NCBI GenBank assembly: GCA_965208975.1
Contig: CBDBQH010000003.1
Span: forward strand, 372,001-436,000
Reading direction: 5' to 3'
Length of the DNA stretch: 64,000 nt
Origin: G963663315 sp965208975
GTDB lineage: Bacteria; Pseudomonadota; Gammaproteobacteria; Arenicellales; Poriferihabitantaceae
The position numbers and the translations under genes were made by a program. This document shows positions 19,501-30,500 of this stretch, one piece after another. How positions within the stretch are numbered: the first letter of the stretch is position 1; every line of letters begins with the position of its first letter. A model generated the notes under the pieces. That model made no database searches. It was not told the DNA's origin and was given only the letters and a program-made list of their open reading frames with translations.

Positions 19501-20346
19501 TTATGAATCCCTGCCCGCCTGAGCCATGACCTCGGCTGCAAAATCCTCATTTCGCTTTTCCAGTCCTTCGCCCACTTCAAGGCGTGTCATCTGCACCACC
19601 GAGGCGCTGGCCGCAGTCAGCAGTTGCCCGACCGTCTGCTCCGTATCCTTGACAAACGGCTGCCCCAACAGCGTGTTTTCCTTCAGGAATTTACCGATGC
19701 GCCCGCTCACCATTTTCTCGATAATGTCGGCGGGTTTGCCGCTTGCGGCGGCCTGGGCGGAGAAAATCTCCCTTTCCTTTTCAAGTACGGCGCCGTCCAT
19801 TTCTTCTTCCGAGATACAAAGCGGCCGGCTGGCGGCAATGTGCATCGCAATATCCCGGCCCAGCTCATCATCCCCTCCGCTCAGTTTGACCAGTACGCCA
19901 ATCCGGCTGCCGTGGAGATACCGGCTGAGCAAACCGCTGTGCGCTTCGAATCGCGCAAACCGCCGGACACTTACGTTCTCACCGACTCTGGCGATCAATT
20001 CCTGGCGGGCGCTCTCGACCGCTTCGCCATCAACCGGGGCGTCCCGCAAGATAGCCTCAGCCACCCCATTGCAAAAACTCTTGAAAGAATCATCTCTGGA
20101 CACGAAGTCAGTCTCGCAATTCACCTCAACCAGTACACTTGCGTGATCATTGTGCGCCGCGACAATAACCCCTTCCGCCGCGATCCGGCCCGCTTTTTTC
20201 TCAGCTGTCGCCGCCCCTTGCTTGCGTAGCGATTCGATCGCAAGGTCAATGTCCCCGTCCGCCTGCGTCAACGCTTTTTTGCAATCCATCATTCCCGCGC
20301 CGGTTCTGGCCCGAAGCTCCTTGATCATCGCCGATGATATCGCCAT
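19501..20346 (-). CDS. tsf: Translation elongation factor Ts
   Basis: Nucleotide-exchange factor for EF-Tu. 281 residues. The N-terminal UBA-like domain is clear (IKELRARTGAGMMDCKKAL), followed by KAGRIAAEGV and the TDFV motif (CETDFVSRDDSF) that contacts EF-Tu. The start codon abuts the rpsB stop at 20347, so translation is probably coupled. Confidence 0.97.
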   Translation of the reverse strand: MAISSAMIKELRARTGAGMMDCKKALTQADGDIDLAIESLRKQGAATAEKKAGRIAAEGVIVAAHNDHASVLVEVNCETDFVSRDDSFKSFCNGVAEAILRDAPVDGEAVESARQELIARVGENVSVRRFARFEAHSGLLSRYLHGSRIGVLVKLSGGDDELGRDIAMHIAASRPLCISEEEMDGAVLEKEREIFSAQAAASGKPADIIEKMVSGRIGKFLKENTLLGQPFVKDTEQTVGQLLTAASASVVQMTRLEVGEGLEKRNEDFAAEVMAQAGRDS

Positions 20347-21318
20347 TTATGTTTTCTCCTGAGTGTCGGTTCCAGTATTGTCGGTTCCAGTTCCCCCGGC
20401 ATCAACCACATCTTCGGTCTTCTTTTTCACCACCTTCTTCCGAAATACCTTTTTCTTTACCACTTTCCTGTCTTTATCTTCCGTTGTCTTTGTCGCCGGA
20501 TTTTCCGCCCCGGGGTCGTCACCGGGTGGACGCTCGCTCACAACCGGGATCTTCCGCGTCCCTCCGTCCGTGGCAATGATCTCGCCGTCTTCGTTGACCT
20601 CAACATACTCATCATCACCCGGAGCAATCGCGGGCCTGGCCATCCGCGATTCTTCGATGGCGTCTGCGGCAGCGGTCAGATACAGCTGAATCGCCCGTGA
20701 GGAATCGTCATTGCCGGGAATGATATAATCCACGCCAGCCGGCGAACCATTCGAATCAACCACCGCAACCACCGGGATGCCCAGTTTGTTGGCTTCCGAG
20801 ACCGCAATATACTCATGTTCCACGTCAATCACGAACAGGACATCCGGCAGTCCGTCCATATCCTTGATACCGGATAACGTCCGGTCCAGTTTCGCGCATT
20901 CGCGGGTCAGCGACAGGGCTTCCTTTTTACTCAGTCTGGCAATCTCTCCACAATGGATGCGTTCTTCCAGTTCTTTCAATCGCGCAATCGAGTTTTTGAC
21001 CGTTTTATAATTGGTCAGCATTCCGCCCAGCCAGCGATGATCAACATAAGGCGAGCCACATCGTACAGCCTGTTCCCGAACCCATTTCGAGGCCTGGGGC
21101 TTGGTGCCCACAAACAGGATCTTGTTATTCTGGGCAGCCATGGCGCCGAGATAGTTCATGGCTTCCCGAAGCATGGGCAATGTCTTTTCCAGGTTGATGA
21201 TGTGGATTTTTTTACGGTCACCGAAAAGATAGGGCGCCATGGCTGGGGACCAGTACCGGGTCTGGTGTCCGAAGTGCGCGCCCGCCTTGAGAAGCTGGCG
21301 CATGGTAATGTCAGTCAT
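20347..21318 (-). CDS. rpsB: Small ribosomal subunit protein S2 with a Lys-rich C-terminal extension
   Basis: Ribosomal protein S2. I chose the ATG at 21318 (MTDITMRQLLKAGAHFGHQ), the usual S2 start; the 44 codons in frame upstream are leader RNA. The S2 core (FVGTKPQASKWV, YVDHRWLGGMLTNYKTVKNS, IDVEHEYIAVSEANKLGIPV, NDDSSRAIQLYL) ends around residue 230. A further ~90 residues follow: an acidic part, then a basic run with KKKVFRKKVVKKK, then a Gly/Thr/Asp tail. S2 is normally about 230-260 residues, so this is an unusual extension (323 in all). tsf follows without a gap. Confidence 0.94.
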   Translation of the reverse strand: MTDITMRQLLKAGAHFGHQTRYWSPAMAPYLFGDRKKIHIINLEKTLPMLREAMNYLGAMAAQNNKILFVGTKPQASKWVREQAVRCGSPYVDHRWLGGMLTNYKTVKNSIARLKELEERIHCGEIARLSKKEALSLTRECAKLDRTLSGIKDMDGLPDVLFVIDVEHEYIAVSEANKLGIPVVAVVDSNGSPAGVDYIIPGNDDSSRAIQLYLTAAADAIEESRMARPAIAPGDDEYVEVNEDGEIIATDGGTRKIPVVSERPPGDDPGAENPATKTTEDKDRKVVKKKVFRKKVVKKKTEDVVDAGGTGTDNTGTDTQEKT

Positions 21319-21352
21319 AAGTATTTTTTTGATGGTATGGGTTAAGCCTCCA

Positions 21353-21404
21353 CGGGTACTGTTCCCCAACCGGCAAGGCATGACAATGCAATTGCCGGCA
21401 CCCG
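21353..21404 (-). ncRNA. Possible S2 autoregulatory leader structure in the rpsB 5' UTR (t44-like)
   Basis: About 35 bases upstream of rpsB the transcript can form nested stems: an outer CGGGT/ACCCG pair (21400-21404 with 21353-21357) and an inner seven-base CCGGCAA/TTGCCGG pair (21392-21398 with 21370-21376). A further hairpin (21436-21457, nine pairs with one G-U) lies upstream. In gammaproteobacteria the rpsB leader (t44 RNA) is known to bind S2 for feedback control; the position and nested stems fit. Assignment to that family is inferred, not tested against a covariance model. Confidence 0.5.
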
Positions 21405-21477
21405 GAGAAACATAATCGCCGTGTGCGAATTTTATCGGCGCCTTATGCAAGACGCCGACTTCCAGATCAGGGCGCGT

Positions 21478-21483
21478 ATTGTA
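21478..21483 (-). promoter_or_regulatory. Candidate -10 element for rpsB
   Basis: TACAAT (minus strand) within GTTTACAATACG, about 160 bases upstream of the rpsB start and ahead of the leader hairpins. No good -35 hexamer is visible at 16-18 bases (nearest are TTCATT or TCATTC), so this is a weak call. It lies downstream of the giant gene's stop, so rpsB could be transcribed independently of that gene. Confidence 0.35.
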
Positions 21484-21508
21484 AACTAATAACGGTTGAA
21501 GAATGAAG

Positions 21509-21536
21509 TGTAATTTATTCCTTGTAATTTATTCCT
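21509..21536. repeat. Perfect 14-bp tandem duplication after the giant gene stop
   Basis: Two adjacent identical copies of TGTAATTTATTCCT (21509-21522 and 21523-21536) directly behind the stop codon of the giant gene and ahead of the rpsB promoter region. It may mark the edge of an inserted segment, or simply be a slippage product. Confidence 0.7.
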
Positions 21537-21549
21537 TCGCCCGCTTCCC

Positions 21550-24500
21550 TCACCATCGGAAGCGGAATGCGGCGCCGATACTGTGCGTGGAACCCTCGTC
21601 ATTGTCGCGCCGGGTCGCCTCCACATCCATAGAGAAGCCAGCGTCTTCACGGTCTTTTTTGGGCGCCAGGCGCCAACCGAGAGTCGTATCGGCCTGGTTG
21701 GCGGACCATTCGTGGCGTAGATAAGGGACGCCGGTGAAGCGCCCGCCGAAGGCGGAACGCCCGAATGCGGCCTCGGCCGTCCATCTCGCCGCAGCGTCGC
21801 CAGTGTCCTCGCTCTTTGGCGGCGCACCGGCGCTGAACATGGTCTGCATGCCGCCGGATGAAGAACCGCCGGCGCTGTGCTTCAAGCTCAATGACAGGCC
21901 GCGCTCGCTATCCGGGGTCGGATCAAAGGCAAACGCCGCCGCATAGCCGCGGTCGTTGAAGGCGTCATCGGTGTGAGTCGCAAGCCCCCGGCCTTCAATC
22001 GACAAGTCCAGTCCGCGAACGGAATCCTGCCACACCAGCCCGCCGCCGAGTTCAATGCCCCATCCGGTTTCCGCATCGCCGTCATCGCGGCGAAGTCCGG
22101 CCTCGAATTTCGGAGTCAGCGCCCCGCCATTTTCAAAGTTTTTCCGGTAGCTCCCGGCAAGCCCCACCCGCACACGGGTCACATCCGCCGTCGCCTCCTC
22201 CAGATTCGCAGCCGAATCCGAGGTCGCGCGCGTCCACAGCAGGTCGGAGCGGGTCGAAAGTCCGGCGCCGCCACTCTCCGGCGTCTCAATAAGCGTAGTC
22301 TCCATACCCGCCGCCGCCATCTGCCAGCCAATATCCGTTCGCGCCGCCGTGTCTTGTTCAGGCTTGAGTGTCAACGTGCCCTGGCCGAATCCGAGCGCTC
22401 CCCATATCGAGCGATCCTCATCCAGCCGCATAAGCCCGTAGGGAGTCAGCGCGGTCAGCCGGGTTTCGATTTCCCCGCCTGTACCCTGATTCAGCGTATA
22501 ATTGCCTTCGCCCTCGCTTTGGGAAAGCGCCAGTCCCATCAGCCACCTGTCATCGCTGGCGATATCCAGGCCGATGAATCCGGTCACCACCTCGCCTTGA
22601 ACAGTCAGCGCTTCCTCGGCGCCGTCAAAGCTGGATTCAGACATCCGTCCCCAGACCGAGCGGGTTCTGTCTGTCGAGTCCGTCTCGCCGGTCAACGTGA
22701 AGTCACTCTCCATGACCAGTTCATGCAACGTCATCTCGCGACTCTCATCGGTCGAGCGGCCAACAGAATCCGGCCAGTCGCCATGCCACTCCAGAGCGCC
22801 GCGCTGTGTCGCCGATTCGGCATGCGCCGCCCTCTCTTTTTCATCCGGCGCGCCATCCAGCGCCGCCCCGCCAACACGCCCCGAAAAGCCGGGAGTGCGC
22901 GCCGCTTCCATCCGCCCCGATACCGCCTCCACAACCTGTTCGGCTACCGCGCGCCCGAAACGCCCCAACCATGCCTTCGGCATCGGGTCCGTATTGACAA
23001 TAGTGCCGGTCGCCACCGCCCGCGCCACTGCCGCGCCTTGCGCGTTCGAAAGTACAAGTTCCAGCGTCTCCTCGCCTTCGTCATGCGCGTCATCCTGTAC
23101 CGCAACCTGCAAGGTATGTTCCGTCTCGCCCGCAGCGAAACGCAGGACACCCTGGATCGCGGTGTAATCCGCCGGCGCGGTCGCGGCGCCATCACGCGTC
23201 GTATAGTCAACCGTCACTTCGTGGGAAACCGCCGGGTTCAGCCTCACCGTAAATTCAAGAACCGCATCCGCCGCCTCGATCACCCGTGCATCCGCTACCG
23301 TGAGCGCCGCGACTTCCGCCCGCAGCGCGGTGGCTTGTGCATCCACTGCCTCTACAGACTCAATACCCAGTAGCGCAAGACCTATCCGCGTCACTTCGGC
23401 AACGCGGTCGCTATCCAGTACCCGCTCCGCGCCCGCCGTTCCCGGCCAGTCCGCGCACCAGGGACTCGCCTCGTCCGCGCCGCGGCCAGCGCCGACCGCG
23501 ACCCGGCGCCAGCCGCAATCCAGCGTCTGCCACCATGCGCCAACGCTCTCATGGCCGCCTTCGCCAATGAGACTCGCTACCGTGTGGTCGACGATCTTTC
23601 GATAGTTTTGCAATTCCCAGTACCCGACCTCCAGAAGCGCGAGATTGCGGTCATACCACTCCTGGTTCTGGATGACCCCCGCTTCACTGATCAGAACCTC
23701 TCCGCGTATCGCCCGCAGCCGGGCTTGCGGCCCCAGCGCCGCCCACCAGTGCGCCGCGCGCCGATCATCCGTCACCTTCACCACTGCGCGATTCGCAGAC
23801 GGGTCCGACTGATAGACGCCGCCGGCTTCTCCCGAGTTCATAATCACCGTAAGTTCCGTCCAATCCGTCCTCACCTCATTGTCGTAGGTTTGCAGGGTGT
23901 ATCGCGCTCCGGCGGCGCCCGCCGGAATGATGACCGGGACGCGGGTTGCAATACCCTGCTCATCCACATCCAGTCCGGCAAGAAAATCTCCGTTCTCATG
24001 AAGAGTAAGCCAGACCATAAAGGGTTCTTCCTGCGCCGGCGTCGACTGGAAATCAATGAGGATATCGTCTCCTTTCTTCACTCGCTCAGGGACGGTCATC
24101 GCTACGGTGGAAGGCTCACCCGGACGGGCGCGCTCCAGCACGGTCACATCCAGGTCCTTGTTCTGCCCGGCCCCATAGCCCGAACCAGCGCCCGTTACCG
24201 TATGCGTCAGCGTCACGGGGGTGTCGTCATCGTCATTCGCCGTATCCTCGTCCGCCACCGCGTTCACCCTCACCCGCACCGTCTGCGGAGCGCTCCACAA
24301 GGTGGCCGGCGTCAACGGGCTGAACGTCAAGGTGTTCTGATCGCCCGCCGTATCCGAATCGGTATCTACCGTCACATTCGCATGGTTCGAGGCGACCGTC
24401 ACCGTCACATCCGCGCTCGGCGGCATCGCCAGACGCACTGTGTAGGCGGCGGCGCTGCCTTCTTCTACCGTCAGGCCCGGTGACGTAATCACCAGCCCCG

Positions 24501-27500
24501 CAACATCGTTGTCGGTAATGGTGACGGTCAGGTTCTCACTCTTGCCCGTGTAATCGCCGCCCGAAGCCGTGTGACTCAGGGTCACATCCGCATTCACCGT
24601 GTCCTCGTCCGCTGCCGCGGTCACGGTCACCGTTTGCGGAACATTCCATAATTGGGTGGAACCAGACGGATGGAAGGTGAATGTGTTCTGGATGCCCGGC
24701 GTACCCGAATCGGTGTCATTCACCGTCAGACGCGATGGGTCGCCCGAGGTGATCGTGACCGTCACCGGCGCCGTCGGCCGCGTATTGAGTACCACCGTGT
24801 AACGGCTGTTGCCTTCTTCGGTCACCGACAGACGGGTCGGGTCGAAGACCAGGCCGGCATAATCATCATCCGTCACCGTGATCACGCCGTTGCCATCCCG
24901 ACTGCCGCTGGCGTCACCACTGAAACCGATCGCCGTCAGGCGCGGGTTGCCACTCGCGGACGAAGCCGGAATCGACACGGTGATCGATTCATTCACCGCG
25001 TCATCATCGTGTGAGGCCATCAACATCACCGTCGCTGCCGTCGCCGAACCGAAGTCACTGCCGGTGAAGGTCACCGTATGACCGGACAGGCTTACCCCGG
25101 CTCTCGGAGTGGTCGACAGCGCCAGCGTGAAGTCCGTGCCCAGGGCGCCGCCAGTGAATTGTAATGGAACCGCCAGACTCTCTCCGGCGCTCAACGCCCG
25201 CCCCAGAATCAATACCAACCGCGCAGTCGCCTTGGAACTGCCTTCGATTGCCGTGCTGTCCGGCACAGTCAACGTCACGGAGGGCGCGTCATTCGCATCA
25301 TCATCCGTGACCGTGATCACGCCGTTGCCATCTCGACTGCCGGTGGCGCCGCCGCTTAAACCCGTGGCCGTCAAACGCGGATTGCCGGTGTGCGAAGCCG
25401 GTATCGTCACCGTGATCGTGTCCTCCTCGGCATCGGCATCGTGCGAAGCCGTCAACGTCACCGTCGCAACCGTGGCCGAACCGGGGTCATCACTGCCCAT
25501 GAACGTCACCGTACTGCCGGACAGTCCCACTCCGGTCGCCGCCGTCGTCAACGCCAGCGTAAAATCGGTGTTCAGGGCGCCGCCACTGAACGCCAACGGA
25601 ACCGCCAGAATTTCATTCGCCCGCAACGCCCGTCCCAGCGTCAGGACCAGACGCGCCGTGGCCGTACTGCTGTCTTCGGTCGCCGTAGCCGTCGGCGTCG
25701 TCAGGGTGACTGTGGTCGCGTCATCGTCCTCAACCTCCACCTTCGCCGAACTACCGGAACCTACCGTATACCCGGCGCCATCCGTCACCGTCACCGTAAT
25801 CTCTCCATCCGGTTCATCGGTGGTCTCGGAACCGCCGCCCGTGGTCACTACACTGTGCACCACCGAACCGCTGGTCGGAACCGTCACCGTCTGCGTACCC
25901 TGGTTGCCCGAAGCAAGATAATCCGCATGTTCCACATCCGCTACATTCAGCGTCACCGCCAGATTCGCCGCCGGAGCCGGATCCGCCGTCACCGTAAAGG
26001 TCGCCGTACCGCCTTCGGTAATGGCTCCACTGCCGCCGCTTCGCGCTATCGTAATCTCCGGTTCATCATCATCCGTCACCGTTACTTCCAGGTCTGCCGT
26101 CACATCATCGTAACCACCCGTGTCAGACGCCGTATGCGTCAACGTCGCTTCATCATCCGATACATCCACATCCTGCGCCGCGCTCACCGTCACTGTCTGC
26201 GCCGTACTCCACAGATTGGAACCCGAGGCGCTGAACGTCAACGTCTCGCTGGCCGTGAACGCCGTTCCAGCATCCGGACCGTCTATCGTTACATCCGTAT
26301 TGTCCGAACCAATCGTCACCGTTACATCGGCAGATGGCTCGGTCGACAGTCGCACCGTGTACGTATTGGCGCTACTGCCTTCGGCTACCGTCAGACTCGT
26401 CGGGGTAATCACCAGTCCCGCCGTGTCATTGTCGGTAATCGTCACAGACAGGTCTTCGCTCACGGAAGCGTAATCTCCACCCGATGCACCATGCGTCAGC
26501 GTCACATCGTCATTCGCCGTGTCCACATCCGCTCCCGCATTCACCGTCACTTCTTGCGCCACATTCCACAGCTTGGTGAGGCCGGTCGGATTGAAGGTCA
26601 ACGTGTTCTGGATGCCCTGCATCACTGAATCCGTGTCGGCTATCGTCAATTCGGCGCTGTCCGATTCAATCGTCACCGTCACCGCCTCAGTCGGCTGCGT
26701 ATCCAGTACCACCGTGTAACTGCTACTGCCTTCTTCGGCAACCGTCACACTCGTCGGCGAGAACGTAATCCCCACTTCATCATCATCACTCACCGTGATC
26801 GTGCCGTGATTGGCCGTCACCGTACCCGTGGCGCCTCCGCTCAAACCCGTGGCCGTCAAACGCGGATTGCCGGTGTGCGCCGCCGGTATCGTCACCGTGA
26901 TCGTCTCGTCGGTTGCGTTGTCATCCTGCGAAGCCTTCAGCGTCACCGTCGCGACCGTGGACGAACCCCCGGAACTGCCGGAGAACGTCACCGTACTGCC
27001 GGACAGTCCCACTCCGTCCGCCGTCGTCAACTCCAGCGTGAAGTCGGCGCCCAGGGTTCCGCCCGTGAACGCCAACGGAACCGCCAGAACCTCCCCGGCC
27101 CGCAACGCCCGACCCAGCGTCAGGACTATCCGCGCCGTCTTCGTACTGCTGCCTTCTTCCGCACTGGTATCCGGCGTCGTCAGCGTCACGGGGGTCGCGT
27201 CATCGTCTTGCACTTCCACCTTCGCCGAACCCGTCGTACCCACCGTATACCCCGTGCCATCCGTCACCGTCACCGTGATCTCGCCGTCCGGTTCATCCGT
27301 CGTCTCGGAACCGCCGCCCGTGGTCACGACATCGTAGTCCACCGACCCGGTGGTCGGAACCGTCACCGTCTGCGTGCCCTGGTTGCCCGAAGCAAGATAA
27401 TCCGCATGTTCTACATCCGCAACATTCAGGGTCACCTCCAGATTCGCCGCCGGAGCCGGATCCGCCGTCACCGTAAAGGTCGCCGTACCCCCTTCGGTAA

Positions 27501-30500
27501 TGGCTCCACTGCCGCCGCTTCGCGCAATCGTAATCTCCGGCTCGGTCGTGTCCGTCACCGTCACCACCAGATCTTCATTCTGTGAAGTTCCATAACCCGA
27601 ACCCGCGCCCGATACCGTGTGACTCAACGTCGCCGAGTCATAGGTCGTACTCGTGTCATCCTGCGCCACCGTCACCGTCACTTCCTGCGCCGTACTCCAC
27701 AAGGTGGCCGGCGTTGACGCGCTGAACGTCAGGGACGCCGGTTGTACCGTCACCCCCGTCACATCCGATGCAATCGCTACCGTTACATTCGCCGTCGGCG
27801 GCGTCGCCAGTCGCACCGTGTAGGTATTGGTACTGCTGCCTTCTTCTACCGTCAGTTTGTCCGGCGACAGCGACAGTCCCGGTGTGTCGTTGTCGGTAAT
27901 CGTAACTTCCAGGTCTGCATCCTCCGATGAACCGTAACCACCGCCCGATACATCATGCGCCAGCGTCACCACACTATCATTCACCGTGTCATCATCTTCC
28001 GACACCGTTACCACCACCTCTTGTGCAACATTCCACAGCTTCTCGGAACCAGACGAGTTGAACGTCAGGCTGGTCGGGGTCACAGTCAGGTCGCTACCCG
28101 CATGACCACTGATCTCAACCGTCACCGCCCCAGTCGGCTGCGTATCCAGCACCACCGTGTAACGGCCACTGTCGCCTTCCGTCACCGTCAGACTGGTTGG
28201 TGACAACGTAATCCCCCGTTCCTCATCATCACTCACCGTGATCACGCCGTTGCCCACCCGGCTGCCCGCGGCGCCACCGCTCAGGTTCGTCGCCGTCAGG
28301 ATCGGGGCGTTGCCGGTGTGCGAAGCCGGTATCGTCACCGTAATGGATTCATCCTCGGCATCGGCATCGTGCGAAGCCGTCAACGTCACCGTCGCAACCG
28401 TGGCCGAACCGGCATCACTGCCCGTGAACGTCACCACGCCAGTCGTCGCGTCCAGACCCACTCCGGTCGCCGCCGTCAACGCCAGCGTAAAATCGGTGTT
28501 CAGGGCGCCACCACTAAAGCCCAACGGAACCGCCAGTATCTCATCCGCCCGCAACGCCCGCCCCAGCGTCAGGACCAGACGCGCCGTGGCCGTACTGCTA
28601 TCTTCAGTCGCCGTAGCCGTCGGCGTCGTCAGGGTGACTGTGGTCGCGTCATCGTCCTCAACCTCCACCGTCGCCGAACCGTTCGTATTGCTCACCGTGT
28701 AGCCGGTTGCCGCATTCACCGTCACCGTAATCTCGCCGTCCGGTTCATCCGTGGTCTCGGAATTGCCGCCCGTGGTCACGACATCGTAGTCCACCGAACC
28801 ACCCACCGGAACCGTCACCGTCTTCGTGCCCTGGTTGCCCGGTGCAAGATAATCCGCGTTCGCTACATCCGCAATATTCAGCGTCACCGCCAGATTCGCC
28901 GCCGGAACCGGATTCGCCGTCACCGTAAAGGTCGCCGTACCGCCTTCGGTAATGGCTCCACTGCCGCCGCTTCGCGCAATCGTAATCTCCGGCTCATCAT
29001 CATCCGTCACCGTCACTTCCAGGTCTGCCGTCACATCATCGTAACCGCCGGTGTCAGAGGCCGTATGCGTCAACGTCGCTTCATCATCCGATACATCCAC
29101 ATCCTGCGCCGCGCTCACCGTCACTGTCTGCGCCGTACTCCACAGATTCGAACCCGAAGCGCTGAACGTCAACTCCTCACTGGCCGTAAACGCCGTCGCT
29201 GAATCCGGGCCATCTATCGTTACATCCGTATTGTCCGAAGTGATCGTCACCGTCACATCCGCAGAAGGCTCGGTCGCCAGTCGCACCGTGTAGGTACTGG
29301 TATTGGAACCTTCATTGACCGTCAGACTACTCGGCGCAATCACCAGACCGGCCGTGTCATTGTCGGTAATCGTGACCTCCAGGTCTTCATCTTCTGTTGC
29401 AGTGTATCCTCCACCCGATACATCATGATTCAGGGTGACGGTGTCATTCGTGGTGTCGTCATCTTCGGCCGCTGTCACGGTGACGGTCTGCGCGGTACTC
29501 CACAGTTTGGCTCCGGTCGGGTTGAAGGTTAAGGTATTCTGATTGCCATTCGTACCGGAATCGGTATCGAGGGTCAGGTCGGTACTGGCATGACCGGTAA
29601 TGGTCACCGTCACTGACGCGCTCGGCTTTGTATCAAGTTTTACGGTATAAGTCCCACTGCCGCCTTCCATCACCGTGGGAGAAGTGAGGGTCAGGCCCCG
29701 CGTGTCGTCGTCGTCCAGGGTGATCGAGGCGGTTCCGGAATGCGTGACACCGCCATCCAGACCGCCCGATGCGAGCAGAATACGGAATATGAACGTCTCG
29801 TCGTCGGCATCCTCGTCATCCAGAGCGGTCACGTTCAACGTCGCCACTCTCGCGCTGCCCGTGTCCGAGCCGGTGAAGGTGACGATACTGCCACTACTAC
29901 TGAAAGTCACTCCGGCCGGAGTCCCCGACAACGCCAGGGTGAAGGCGCCAATCGACGAGGTGGTGGTACTGATTGGAGTCGAGAGCGACTCTCCGGCATA
30001 CAGTTCCCGGCTCAGGGTCAATGTGATTTGGGCCGTGTCATTACTGTCTCCTTCGGTCGCCAGGGTGTCCGACCCTGCGGCTATCGTGACGGTGGTGGCA
30101 TCGTTGTCGAAGAGGGTCAGGGTATGGGTATTGCTACTGGCATTGACCGTGTAACCCGTCCCATTGTTCAGGGTCAGAATGACGGTCTCGCGGACTTCGT
30201 CTGTCATATCATCGGTCACCACAATCGGGATTTCGACATGGGTGGCGCTGGCGGATACGGCGACCGTGCCGGTCAGGGCGGTGTAATCAGCGCCGGAAGT
30301 CGCGGTGCCGGTTACGCTGTAGTTCAGGGTGATGTCGGTTGGGAGAACCGCGCTAAAGTTCACTCGGATATTCTGGGTGCGGGCACTGGCTGCTCCGGCT
30401 TTTTCGGTATAGCTCCCCGTAGCGGTAGCGAAGGAGGCGACCGGCGCCGTGTCGTCATCCGTCACCATCACTTCCAGGTCTTCGCTCACCGAACCGTAAT

